Made by a program: the position numbers and the translations under genes. Below, in pieces: positions 56,178 to 64,000 of a DNA stretch of 64,000 nucleotides (positions are counted from its first letter, which is position 1; the number at the start of each line of letters is the position of its first letter). Source of the DNA: Caldicellulosiruptor acetigenus (GTDB lineage: Bacteria; Bacillota; Thermoanaerobacteria; Caldicellulosiruptorales; Caldicellulosiruptoraceae); assembly GCF_026914305.1 (NCBI RefSeq), contig NZ_CP113866.1:2173501-2237500 (forward strand), in the 5' to 3' direction. The notes under the pieces were generated by a model, which was given only the letters and a program-made list of their open reading frames with translations, ran no database searches and was not told the DNA's origin.

Positions 56178-56289
56178 GTCCGACCGTGCTACTTTAATTT
56201 GTCGGACAATTTCTTTTTTACTAATGGCTTTTTTGCTATTTTCAAATTAAATTTTGAAATATTTTAGCACGTATTTTTATTCGTGTCAA
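56178..56289 (-). promoter_or_regulatory. Promoter and leader hairpin of the ilv operon
   Basis: Minus strand TTGACA (56284-56289), 17-bp spacer, TAAAAT (56261-56266), a near-consensus sigma-A promoter. The leader contains GTCCGAC / GTCGGAC (56201-56207 and 56178-56184) followed by TTTT, a weak terminator-like hairpin just before the ilvB ribosome site. No T-box (GGTGG...) is visible. Confidence 0.65.
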
Positions 56290-56310
56290 GGAATTTAGGT
56301 GCAAAGACTT

Positions 56311-57117
56311 TTACAATCTTTTTAACTTCTTTTCAAACGCTTTCTCTACTATAAAATCTGAAACGTGTGGAAAAAGACGGGTAAAAAGTACAAATAGATA
56401 GTCTTTTTTAGATGTATATATCTCTTTTCTGTTCTTCTCAATACCTCTGATAATTCTTCTTGCAGCAACATCCGGCGAAAGCCTTGAAAGCCGAACCTCA
56501 TCTTCTGGATATGGCTTTCCTAAAGCATTCTTTCTAAAGCTTGTTGAAATAGAACCTGGATATGCATTTAAAATGGTTATGTTGTATTTTTTTAACTCAA
56601 TTCTTGCAACATCAGCTAAGCTTGATAGCGCTGCTTTTGAAGCTGTATAGCCCGAAGTAAATGGCACAGGTCTTTTCACACCAAGCGAACAAATATTTAC
56701 AATTGTGCCTCCTCCTTGTTCTTTAAAAAAGGCTATGGCATGCTTCATCATATAAAAAGCACCAAAAAAGTTTGTATCAAACACCTTCTTAAGGTCAATC
56801 TCATCGATTTCTTCAACCTCACATCTCAAGCCAACTCCTGCGTTGTTAATTAAGAAATCTGCCGTTTTTAGCTCATCTTTTATGGTTTTAAAAGCATCTT
56901 CACAATCTTTTTTAAAGCTCACATCAGCCTTTATTAAAAAAAGATTTTTCGAAAACTTTATTAGCTCATTCTGAAGCCCTTTTAAAGACTCTTCTGACCT
57001 TGAAATGGCAACAACCTTTGCATCTTTTTCAAGTAAAATCTTTGTCATTTCCTTTCCAAGACCAGATGTTGCCCCTGTAATGATAACGGTCTTATTTTTC
57101 CAGAAATCTTTTTTCAT
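56311..57117 (-). CDS. Short-chain dehydrogenase/reductase
   Basis: About 268 residues, classical SDR. VIITGATSGLGKEM binds NAD(P), LINNAGVG is the central motif, and the active site has SLGVKRPVPFTSGYTASK. A C-terminal hydrophobic stretch (YLFVLFTRLFPHVSDFIVEKAF) is consistent with a membrane-associated subgroup. The ATG at 57117 follows AAGGTGG; an upstream start would overlap the metallo-beta-lactamase gene. The substrate is unknown. Confidence 0.85.
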   Translation of the reverse strand: MKKDFWKNKTVIITGATSGLGKEMTKILLEKDAKVVAISRSEESLKGLQNELIKFSKNLFLIKADVSFKKDCEDAFKTIKDELKTADFLINNAGVGLRCEVEEIDEIDLKKVFDTNFFGAFYMMKHAIAFFKEQGGGTIVNICSLGVKRPVPFTSGYTASKAALSSLADVARIELKKYNITILNAYPGSISTSFRKNALGKPYPEDEVRLSRLSPDVAARRIIRGIEKNRKEIYTSKKDYLFVLFTRLFPHVSDFIVEKAFEKKLKRL

Positions 57118-57142
57118 GTTGCACGCCACCTTTGCAATATAA

Positions 57143-57931
57143 TTAAATCTCAATCTCATCTCCCACACCACAAACCTTTAGCTTATTTGGAAGATTGTTG
57201 CCAAAATAAATTAATGTCTCTATCCCTGAGCAGTGTAGAGGTACAAGCTTATAGATTCTCTTTTCCTTGAAAAACTGACAAAGCTTTTGCAAATCATCCT
57301 GTTGAAAGTCCTTTGAATGAAAACCACCAATAACTGCAAAGATGCTCTGAGAAAAGCATTTCTCCACTTTTTCTACAATATTCTCAATTCCATTGTGACT
57401 GCAGCCAACAATCACAGCAATTTTCCCATCTTCCTTTACCACCAGCGACTGCTCTTCTAAAAACAAATCGCTTTGAAATTTGCCATCTTTGAGAATATAA
57501 AACTCATTAGATTCCTTACCTGAAGTAGCATTTACCACAAAAATACCATCAAATATCTCATAGACATCTTCATTGACAATCTTAAACCTTGCCATATTAA
57601 GCCCTTCAAAATTTTCACCTATAAATTTATACTCCCCTTCTCTTTTTGCAAACTTTTTCTCAAAGAATCCATTATGCACCCAAATACTACAATCTGTTCT
57701 TTCAACAAGAAATTTAAGTCCACCTGTGTGGTCATAATGGGCATGGCTTAAAACAATCGCATCAAAATCAAAGCTCACACCCATCTTCTCAATGTTTTTC
57801 ACAATAGCATTTGTTTGCCCACAGTCAAACAAAATCCTTTTTCCATCTTTTATAATCAAAATCGAAATACCGTGTTCTGCCAAATACCCACCTTTGAACG
57901 TCCAGTTGTTGACAAGTATCTTGACTTTCAT
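57143..57931 (-). CDS. Metallo-beta-lactamase fold hydrolase
   Basis: A 262-residue MBL protein with metal motif VLSHAHYDHTGGLKFL, further His in VGCSHNGIENIV and GGFHSKDF. It fits the MJ0888/MptE-like subgroup often annotated as a dihydropterin-related synthase, but the substrate is not readable. It precedes the SDR by a 25-bp gap and follows the amidohydrolase. Confidence 0.82.
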   Translation of the reverse strand: MKVKILVNNWTFKGGYLAEHGISILIIKDGKRILFDCGQTNAIVKNIEKMGVSFDFDAIVLSHAHYDHTGGLKFLVERTDCSIWVHNGFFEKKFAKREGEYKFIGENFEGLNMARFKIVNEDVYEIFDGIFVVNATSGKESNEFYILKDGKFQSDLFLEEQSLVVKEDGKIAVIVGCSHNGIENIVEKVEKCFSQSIFAVIGGFHSKDFQQDDLQKLCQFFKEKRIYKLVPLHCSGIETLIYFGNNLPNKLKVCGVGDEIEI

Positions 57932-57985
57932 TCTAAAAAAGCCTCCCTTTCTAATTTGCCATTAGTATTCCTTAAATAAAACATC

Positions 57986-58801
57986 TTAGTTTGCCCTATG
58001 GACAATTTTAAGTCCAAGTAACCGCTGCGCATTCTTCCAAAAAATCTTTTCTTTCTCTTCTTCAGAAAGTCTTAAACTATCTACATACTCAACTTCTCTT
58101 TTCTGGTCTTTCCAGGGAGAGTCTGTTGCAAACAAAATCTTATCTATGCCATGTTTTCTGAAAATTTCTTCCGGGCTTTCTATATCAACTTCACCAAAGA
58201 AAAAGGATGTATCAAGATACATATCTTCACCTATCAAGCACTCAAGCGTCTCCTCAAAAAACCTATATCCACCCATATGCGCTGCAATTATCTTTGCACC
58301 CGAAAAATCTTTTAAAACTCTTTGAAGCCTTTTTGGTGTACAGTGGTAAGGGGGCATAAAAGCCGGGTCAACTCCGCTGTGAAAAAGTATAATCATATCG
58401 TTTTTTGCAATAGAATCATAAAAGGGGTACATCTTTTTATCATCAACAAAAAAGTCCTGATAATCTGGATGAAATTTTATTCCTAAAAACCCGTTTTCTT
58501 TAAGCCATTTAATTTCTTCTTTGAACTCAGCAAACTCAGGATGAACTGTGCCAAAACAGATTATGTCCTTGTTTTTTTCCATCACAGACAAGGCCCATCT
58601 GTTAATTGTCCTTGTTTGCTGAGGTTTTGTCGCAATGGGCAGAACCACGCACATGTCAATTCCAGCTTTTTTAGCAGATTCTTTCAAACCTGACAAAGTA
58701 CCGTCATGATAATATGGCATACCAGAATTTTGTGAAAGCTTTGACATTGCTCTTGGCGCTAAGTCATCTGGGAAGCAGTGGGTGTGAAAATCTATAATCA
58801 T
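57986..58801 (-). CDS. Amidohydrolase family metal hydrolase (PF04909-like)
   Basis: A 271-residue TIM-barrel protein: IDFHTHCFP (metal His pair), GIKFHPDYQDF, ILFHSGVDP, IIAAHMGGYRFF and LFATDSPWKDQ (catalytic Asp). Close to 2-amino-3-carboxymuconate-semialdehyde decarboxylase and TatD-like groups. The reaction is unknown. With the MBL protein and SDR it may form a three-gene transcript. Confidence 0.82.
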   Translation of the reverse strand: MIIDFHTHCFPDDLAPRAMSKLSQNSGMPYYHDGTLSGLKESAKKAGIDMCVVLPIATKPQQTRTINRWALSVMEKNKDIICFGTVHPEFAEFKEEIKWLKENGFLGIKFHPDYQDFFVDDKKMYPFYDSIAKNDMIILFHSGVDPAFMPPYHCTPKRLQRVLKDFSGAKIIAAHMGGYRFFEETLECLIGEDMYLDTSFFFGEVDIESPEEIFRKHGIDKILFATDSPWKDQKREVEYVDSLRLSEEEKEKIFWKNAQRLLGLKIVHRAN

Positions 58802-59159
58802 GTTCTCTTACTCTCCTTTTTTCTTTCCTAAATTTTTCATTTGATTATTTCAATCATTTTTCATTTTCAGGGGGCTGGAGCGAAAAATTTTCTAAAACTC
58901 ATCTTTAGTTTTAATATTTTATCATAGTTTTTTTATTAATTCTTCACAAAATTTCTCTTTGTCTTCATCTAAAACTTTATTTAAAATGCTAATTGCTTTT
59001 TTTTGCTAATTTGCTAATATGAAAGCAAATGATTAACTTGAGAGGTGACAACAGTTTGTGCAGTATTTAAACTGTAACATGATCTTTTAATCTCATTTTT
59101 ATAATTTTATTCAATTGTTTAATTTTTTTATATAGTTTTTTAGTTTCTTATCACTTTTC

Positions 59160-59630
59160 GTTTAAAATCACTATTGTTTTTACCTGTATTTTTCGATATA
59201 CTGCTGTATTATAATTCCATGATAAATAAAAAACGAATGAAAATAGGGGGTTATGAGGAAAATGAAAAGTATTGTATTAACTTCTAACAATCTTAATTTG
59301 ACTCTTAAAAATAACTCTTGCCTTCAAAACCTGTCAGCCCAAAAAAGTACAGCAGAGAAAGCTTCAAAGACTTATTCTGGGTCTTTAAACTCAAATCCAG
59401 CCCAAAATAACTCTAAAATTTCACCTGCCTATGTTTATGAAAAAGGTTCTTCTGCTAATGAGTTCTATGGTAAAATAGTCTATGCTAAACCAAGTTCAAA
59501 TTACACTATGCCGTCTTCAAAAAAGTGTTAGTTCCATTCAAAATCCGAATAATAGCAGTAAAATTCTAAATTCGAGTAGCCCAGTTGGAAAAACTAAAAC
59601 CAGTGAAACAAAAAAATCTGATCCAAGCAA
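59160..59630 (+). repeat. Repeat copy 1: shared upstream and N-terminal segment
   Basis: About 470 bp nearly identical to 61709-62178: upstream block with TATTATAATTCC, the AGGGGGTT ribosome-site region, then the first ~125 codons. Identity stops sharply after the codons for KKSDPSN/K, where the two downstream domains differ. The 58802-59159 stretch before it is AT-rich and has no gene I can see. Confidence 0.85.
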
Positions 59631-60471
59631 TGTAGTATATGCTGTTAAACCCACTTCGACCCCACCAAATCAGGGTGTTACAATAGCAGATATCGAGGCC
59701 GGTAAAAAGACCTTGAAATTTGATACACAAACTACTAATAGCTCCGCAGTTAAAAGCGTGCAAGACAGATTAAAAGCATTAGGGTATAGTATAGGCAATG
59801 ACGCATATGGTACTTTTGGTTCTGGAACCGATAGTGCTGTTAGAAGATTTCAAGAGGATAATAAGAGAACTACTGGCTGTGAAAATGGGATTGACGGGAT
59901 TGTAGGTAAAAAAACATGGCTTGCTTTACGTGACACCAATGCAGACGATTACAAAACCTATGGTAAAAAAGTGAGCGGAGTCAGTGGCTTAAAAGGGTTA
60001 TCATCAGATATTGATGTAATTGCTAGGCTTATTTATGGTGAGTGTAATGACGCAAGAGATAATGGAGGTCAAGAGGCAGTAGCATGGACATTGATCAGCA
60101 GGAGGAAGGCTGGCGGATTTTCTGGCGGAGAACCAAATACTTACAGGAATATTGCGTTTGCTCCAGGACAGTTTGCAGCTTTGACAAATGAAAATGAAAA
60201 TGGTTTAGCTGAAGCTCCGGAAAGAGCTTCAGCAGCGTGGAGGAAAGCATTAGACATTGCCAAAAAGCTAATTGGCGGTAAGGAGAATCAGATTGCTAAA
60301 CCTAAAGGCTTTACTGATCAAAAATACTTCTGGCAAGCTGGTTATTTTGATGAAAATAAGCGCATATTAGCTAACGGTCAAGTACAGATAAAAATGGACG
60401 GAAACTGGGTAAATGTTAAAGACGTTGAGACTTTTGGCGGTAATACATTTTTTAATCTTGGTAGGAAATAA
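59253..60471 (+). pseudogene. Peptidoglycan hydrolase (PG-binding plus SleB-type) with frameshift
   Basis: One gene split by one extra base. Codons from 59253 read MRKMKSIVLTSNN and end at 59531; the remainder continues in another frame to 60471. The A6 run at 59519-59524 is A5 in the second copy at 62068-62072; removing one A gives a 405-aa protein. Order: ~125-residue N-terminal region without signal peptide, PG_binding_1 domain (VKSVQDRLKALGYSIG ... DGIVGKKTWLALRD), and a SleB/CwlJ-type hydrolase domain with its likely catalytic Glu in RLIYGECND and GQEAVAWTLISRR. A real loss, phase-variable slippage or a homopolymer sequencing error would look the same. Confidence 0.75.
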
Positions 60472-60497
60472 CACAAATTAGAAAGGACGTATAGGTT

Positions 60498-61367
60498 ATG
60501 AAAATGGTCTACAGATTATTTAAAATATCTATGCTTATAACATGCTTAATGATAAGTTCATTTATTTTATTCGGATGCGAGAAAGACATAAGCAATAATT
60601 CAGCAAATCCCGCTCAACAAAACGTGGCAACTAGTAAAAACACTCCTAAGAAGACGCCGCCGATAGAGCAGCAAAAGGTTGATCTGGATGAACTGAAAAA
60701 AGCTATTAAAACAGTCATAAATGATGATATATGGTATAAAGGTAAATATTCCACTTTTCGTGGATTTGAGAATAAGAAAATTAAAATTGAGGTGTATACA
60801 GAAGATGTTTTTCCCAATGTTGTAAGCGTATTTTTTGATAAAAAAGTGAAAGAAAGTGCCTTTGTTGAAGGAACAGAGTCCTTTTTCTTTATTTCATTCG
60901 GACGGGATAAAAAAGGTCATTATTATAGTGAACCTACCGGATATTTTTCGAGACCTACAGCTGCCGAAATGAGAAGTGAAATAAAAAAATTTGGTTACCA
61001 TTTTTATGCAGCAGATGAAATAGAATTTGGGAAAGTTGTGCAGCCGGATTTTGGTCCTATGACGGAATATAAACGCGATATAATTAAGACCATAAGAGGA
61101 CTTTTAACTTATGAGTTGGAATTCTGGAAATTAAAAAAAGGGAAATATAAAGCATATATACGTAATTTTAGGGAAAATGCTGATATAACTTACGTCCTTT
61201 ATGAAGATGAAAAAGGAAACATGTGGATTATAGATGTACCTATAAATGAGGATGGCATAATAGGACCTGGTAAGATGCGTCGACTTGAACCTGAACATGA
61301 TTCTGACAAATATTTTGCAAACCAGTTTAAAAAAGTTTCATTTGTCGTGAATGTAGAGTTAAAGTAA
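60498..61367 (+). CDS. Lipoprotein, probable partner/immunity of the SleB-type module
   Basis: A 289-residue lipoprotein: signal peptide ISMLITCLMISSFILFG with lipobox LFGC, a low-complexity linker (NTPKKTPPIEQQ) and an all-beta extracellular domain rich in aromatic residues (YVLYEDEKGNMWIIDVPINE). No known family recognised. It starts 26 bp after the hydrolase module and is followed by a small ORF. Surface location and pairing with a wall hydrolase suggest an inhibitor or immunity function; this is inferred. Confidence 0.6.
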   Translation: MKMVYRLFKISMLITCLMISSFILFGCEKDISNNSANPAQQNVATSKNTPKKTPPIEQQKVDLDELKKAIKTVINDDIWYKGKYSTFRGFENKKIKIEVYTEDVFPNVVSVFFDKKVKESAFVEGTESFFFISFGRDKKGHYYSEPTGYFSRPTAAEMRSEIKKFGYHFYAADEIEFGKVVQPDFGPMTEYKRDIIKTIRGLLTYELEFWKLKKGKYKAYIRNFRENADITYVLYEDEKGNMWIIDVPINEDGIIGPGKMRRLEPEHDSDKYFANQFKKVSFVVNVELK

Positions 61368-61373
61368 GAGGTA

Positions 61374-61553
61374 GTGTTAGAGGATCTAAGAGATATAACA
61401 GGTAATGACCAAAGATACTCAATAAATATTTTCGAGCATGCTTTGCAGGACAAGCCGCTTAAAATAACAATTTCAAAAGAGTTTATCAATAATTTTGACA
61501 AGATTTTTAATGTCATAAAGTACTACTTGTTGATTCATACTATTAATAATTGA
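61374..61553 (+). CDS. Small hypothetical ORF after the lipoprotein
   Basis: A 59-codon frame from GTG at 61374, six bases after the lipoprotein stop, with weak ribosome site AAGAGG. The sequence LEDLRDITGNDQRYSINIFEHALQDK and KEFINNFDKIFNVIKYYLLI is not from any family I recognise. It may be a genuine small protein or the tail of a lost gene. A terminator follows. Confidence 0.4.
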   Translation: MLEDLRDITGNDQRYSINIFEHALQDKPLKITISKEFINNFDKIFNVIKYYLLIHTINN

Positions 61554-61569
61554 TTACATTTTGAATCGG

Positions 61570-61628
61570 AAAGAGCTACATCGATTTTTATTAATTGAAC
61601 CCCTTGAGATGTAGCTCTTTTTATTTTT
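61570..61628 (+). terminator. Terminator of module 1
   Basis: Thirteen-bp stem AAAGAGCTACATC / GATGTAGCTCTTT with a 25-nt AT-rich loop and TTTATTTTT. It separates module 1 from the second repeat copy. Confidence 0.85.
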
Positions 61629-61708
61629 AATCAATTTTTAGTACTCATTGTTTTGCTCTTAATTGTCTATTTTTTATATATACATTTTTAGCCTATTGTT
61701 ATTTTTTT

Positions 61709-62178
61709 GTTTAAAATCACCATTGTTTTTACCTGTATTTTTTGATATGTTACTGTATTATAATTCCATGATAAACAAAAAACAAATGAAAATAGGGGGT
61801 TATGAGGAAAATGAAAAGTTCTGTATTAACTTCTAACAATCTTAATTTAACTCTTAAAAATAACTCTTATCTTCAAAACCTGTCAGCCCAAAAAAGTGCA
61901 GCAGAGCAAGTTTCAAAAAGTTATTTTTCACCTTCAAAACAAAACACAGCCCAAAACAACTCTAAAATTTCGCCTGCCTATGTCTATGAAAAAGGTTCAT
62001 CTGCCAATGAGTTTTATGGTAAAATAGTCTATGCTAAACCAAGCTCAAATTACACCTTGCAATCTTCAAAAAGTGGCAGTTCCATTCAAAATCAAAATAA
62101 TAGCAGTAAAATTCTAAATTCAAGTAGCCCAGTTGGAAAAACTAAAACCAGTGAAACAAAAAAATCTGATCCAAGCAA
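61709..62178 (+). repeat. Repeat copy 2: shared upstream and N-terminal segment
   Basis: Direct copy of 59160-59630, with scattered substitutions and no frameshift. It includes the upstream block and the N-terminal region of the M23 protein. Confidence 0.85.
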
Positions 62179-62752
62179 AGAATTCTGGGAACAACGGATT
62201 GAAAAGTGGATATTTCCTTTAGAATCTAAAAAATTAATTATAGCCAATCCTGCAACAGATAAAAGGCAATTTGGTGCAGAAAGAAAAGACTCAAATGGCA
62301 AACCAAGAGCTCACGCTGGAGTTGATCTTTTAACCGGCTACTATGATGATAATAAGAAAAAATATGTGGGTGTAAAAGATGCAAAAGTGTTAGCAATGAC
62401 TGATGGAACAGTAACTGCTGTTTATGATTTCTATGCGGGTACACAAGCAATAGAAATAAAAAACAGTGATGGTTCTGTCATCAGATATGGTGAAGTTGAA
62501 TCGAAAGTCAAAGTTGGGGATAAAGTAAAGCAAGGACAAGTTATAGCTACAATTATACCTAATACGAAAACTCACGAGGCAATGCTTCACTTAGAAGTTT
62601 ATAAAGGTGATAGCAGTGGTCCTCTTACTCAAAGAAATAACAAAACTTACAAATATGTTCCAGAGGCGAATTATGAGCGCAGAAGCGATTTAATAAATCC
62701 AATGGATGTGCTAAGATTAAATACAAAGAGCGGAAAGGATGTTAAAAAGTGA
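61802..62752 (+). CDS. M23-type peptidoglycan endopeptidase fused to the shared N-terminal region
   Basis: A 316-residue protein. Residues 1-125 match module 1 and have no signal peptide: MRKMKSSVLTSNNLNLT ... SSPVGKTKTSETKKSDPS. Residues about 130-300 are an M23 domain: RAHAGVDLL gives the first zinc ligands (HxxxD), AMTDGTVTAVYDFY is the core, and MLHLEVY replaces the usual HxH (one His kept). Cleaves stem-peptide cross-links if active. The stop overlaps the next start by GTGA, so the pair is coupled. Confidence 0.8.
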   Translation: MRKMKSSVLTSNNLNLTLKNNSYLQNLSAQKSAAEQVSKSYFSPSKQNTAQNNSKISPAYVYEKGSSANEFYGKIVYAKPSSNYTLQSSKSGSSIQNQNNSSKILNSSSPVGKTKTSETKKSDPSKEFWEQRIEKWIFPLESKKLIIANPATDKRQFGAERKDSNGKPRAHAGVDLLTGYYDDNKKKYVGVKDAKVLAMTDGTVTAVYDFYAGTQAIEIKNSDGSVIRYGEVESKVKVGDKVKQGQVIATIIPNTKTHEAMLHLEVYKGDSSGPLTQRNNKTYKYVPEANYERRSDLINPMDVLRLNTKSGKDVKK

Positions 62753-63357
62753 GAAAAAAGATATTACTGGTTCTATTAACTGTTATAGGAATCAATATTA
62801 TTGCTGCTGGAGTATTTGTAACTTTTAAAGATGATTTCTTAGTTTTAAAGAACAATAAACCTGTTTTTACAAATGATGAACCGGTTTTAATAGGATTAAA
62901 ATTTGGGAGTACAAAGGGAGAATTGATAAAAAAATTGGGAAACCCAAAAAAAATAAAGAGAGAGTGGTGGGGAGCTTATGGTGACTATGTAGAATACTGT
63001 TACTATGATTGGGGTTATGTGTTATTAGTACCGGGCGAAGGTGATAGGTATATAATAAACGTGGAAATTAGTAAAAAAGGAATTGAAGGACCAAGAGGAA
63101 TTGAGGTCGGAGATTGCTATAAAAGGGTGCTGAATAGATTTAGGTATAGTCCTATAAAAATTGATGACAGAGAATTTTTGTACTACCTTGAACAAAAAAC
63201 TGAAGACGGTGTGGTTGATAGATTTGGAAGTGTAGTTTATAACGAAAAAGGAGAAATTGAGAGTATTTATTATAGAGATAGTTCTTACTATTGGATTGAC
63301 TTTGAAATATCAAAAGGCAGAGTGAAGAAAATAGTAGCATATCATCATAATAATTAA
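62749..63357 (+). CDS. Membrane-anchored partner/immunity-like protein of the M23 module
   Basis: A 202-residue protein with a single N-terminal membrane helix (ILLVLLTVIGINIIAAGVFV) and an extracellular part with LKFGSTKGELIKKLGNPKK and aromatic strands (DYVEYCYYDWGYVLLV). The SmpA/OmlA-like pattern of small binding folds fits an inhibitor of a secreted enzyme, but it has no recognised family. It is translationally coupled to the M23 gene. Immunity or chaperone function is inferred from coupling and topology only. Confidence 0.6.
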   Translation: MRKKILLVLLTVIGINIIAAGVFVTFKDDFLVLKNNKPVFTNDEPVLIGLKFGSTKGELIKKLGNPKKIKREWWGAYGDYVEYCYYDWGYVLLVPGEGDRYIINVEISKKGIEGPRGIEVGDCYKRVLNRFRYSPIKIDDREFLYYLEQKTEDGVVDRFGSVVYNEKGEIESIYYRDSSYYWIDFEISKGRVKKIVAYHHNN

Positions 63358-63458
63358 CGGTATACTTTAAGTTAAATTTAAAAGTTGTTAATTAATTGTT
63401 TATTGTTTAACTTAGCTAATATTAGGAAAAATATATTACAAAAATACAGAAAATTTAA

Positions 63459-63768
63459 AATAGAAAACCACGCGAAAGCTTCATTAGTGGATTTGATACC
63501 AACTACCTGGAAGAACTTAAGGAATACGTAAAGAAGGTAGTCAAAAACCCATTTGTTAGGAATAGACAGCTCAAAGAGATAAATTGGACAATAAAGATTT
63601 TACAAGGCCCTAGGAGTAAGCCAAGGAGGTAAATATCAATATGCAACTGACATTGCGTGGGCTGCAAATTGAGTTTACTCTATTAAAAATATATTTGAAA
63701 GCTTCCCAAACGCTAAGCTAAGGTTTGATATCCCTGTTTATAAGGAGAAGAAAAAAGATGAAAAGTAA
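63459..63768 (+). pseudogene. Decayed third module, possible muramidase/glucosaminidase remnant
   Basis: No single frame is open, but three pieces in different frames follow one another: FDTNYLEELKEYVKKVVKN (from 63459, stop at 63630), YKALGVSQGGKYQYATDIAWAAN (ending in a TGA), and VYSIKNIFESFPNAKLRFD to the TAA at 63766. The middle piece resembles the GYATDPxYA end of GH73 glucosaminidases, but this is tentative. The remainder of 63358-63458 is empty. Confidence 0.45.
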
Positions 63769-63983
63769 AAAATTGCTTATATGCATAATAAGCGCATTGT
63801 GTTTGGTTGGAATAATTATTGTAGTTATTTTAGCAAAAAAAAGAAACTTTCCTTGTAAAACCCTTAAACGATAGGGACTTCGCTGTAACTGATGGAATTG
63901 GCTATGTTTATCTTGACTGCCCTGCTGATAAGTTTCTAAAACAATTTAAGGAAAAAGAAATCAATTTTTTTTCGTGCAAGTGA
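63758..63983 (+). pseudogene. Frameshifted membrane-anchored partner of the third module
   Basis: ATG at 63758 begins MKSKKLLICIISALCLVG with a membrane helix; the frame stops at 63874. Removing one A from the A8 run near 63835-63842 opens it to 63983: KKETFLVKPLNDRDFAVTDG, then IGYVYLDCPADKFLKQ. It overlaps the remnant before it, as in module 2. The 3' end may be complete at the TGA at 63981. Confidence 0.5.
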
Positions 63984-64000
63984 TATATTTATTCAGGATA

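Noticed and set aside
59253-60471. Programmed -1/+1 frameshifting at the A6 run
   Set aside because: The second copy is open without slippage, and I see no stimulatory structure; treated as frameshift mutation, error or random slippage.

Overview
The window reads as chromosome of a low-GC, Gram-positive, anaerobic, probably thermophilic member of the Clostridia. I infer this from CotS-type spore proteins, the yaaO-tmk-yaaQ-yaaR-holB-yaaT gene order known from Firmicutes, a large-type SRP RNA, a 2[4Fe-4S] ferredoxin and a nifH-nifI1-nifI2-nifD-nifK order. The gene set resembles Caldicellulosiruptor, but no genus can be proven from the sequence alone.

Layout: 0-1.9 kb, DapL aminotransferase (cut by the edge), a YbjQ-type protein and CoaX. 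1.9-5.9 kb, three tandem CotS-like kinase paralogues, one with its catalytic residues lost, and a DUF2156 protein. 5.9-7.5 kb, a small membrane protein coupled to a SpoOB-type sensor kinase, then tRNA-Ser(GCU). 7.5-19 kb, mixed housekeeping genes: Zn alcohol dehydrogenase, GH130 phosphorylase, G5/3D-domain protein, DedA, CoA-disulfide reductase with rhodanese, a duplicated-domain secreted protein, a nucleoside kinase, a GGDEF protein and SRP RNA. 19.1-26.5 kb, a divergent cyanophycin-synthetase-like protein, then an operon of aconitase, isocitrate dehydrogenase and a GntR/FCD regulator with a TTGTATAC-type operator over its promoter, and an orphan amino-acid binding protein.

26.6-38.2 kb is a nitrogen-fixation island on the minus strand: amtB-glnB, then a leader of about 400 nt with unusual RNA structure, then nifH-nifI1-nifI2-nifD-nifK-nifE-like-nifB-nifX-modA-modB-nifV. 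No nifN or modC is present, and NifD carries sequence features of the Vnf/Anf side of the family. Similar terminator hairpins flank the island. An AbiEii-type nucleotidyltransferase pair follows. Next comes a homocitrate/isopropylmalate-synthase relative that I suspect is a Re-citrate synthase, because a related operator lies next to its promoter and because it would complete the citrate-aconitase-IDH branch to 2-oxoglutarate.

41-48 kb holds rmuC, ricT, holB, yaaR, yaaQ, tmk, a PLP decarboxylase, a class I fumarase beta subunit and a ferredoxin missed by ORF length filters. 49.5-56.3 kb is the branched-chain amino acid operon ilvB-ilvN-ilvC-leuA-cimA. The leuA-cimA gap encodes an isoleucine-rich leader peptide ahead of an intrinsic terminator and a matching antiterminator segment, which looks like classical ribosome-mediated attenuation rather than a T-box. 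56.3-58.8 kb carries an SDR, a metallo-beta-lactamase-fold protein and an amidohydrolase.

59.1-64 kb is the most unusual accessory region. Two modules share an almost identical segment of about 470 bp (upstream region plus the first ~125 codons, without a signal peptide). Each is fused to a different peptidoglycan hydrolase domain (PG-binding plus SleB-type; M23), and each is followed by a lipoprotein or membrane-anchored partner. A decayed third module runs toward the right edge. The arrangement resembles polymorphic toxin/immunity modules aimed at the cell wall, but the function is inferred.
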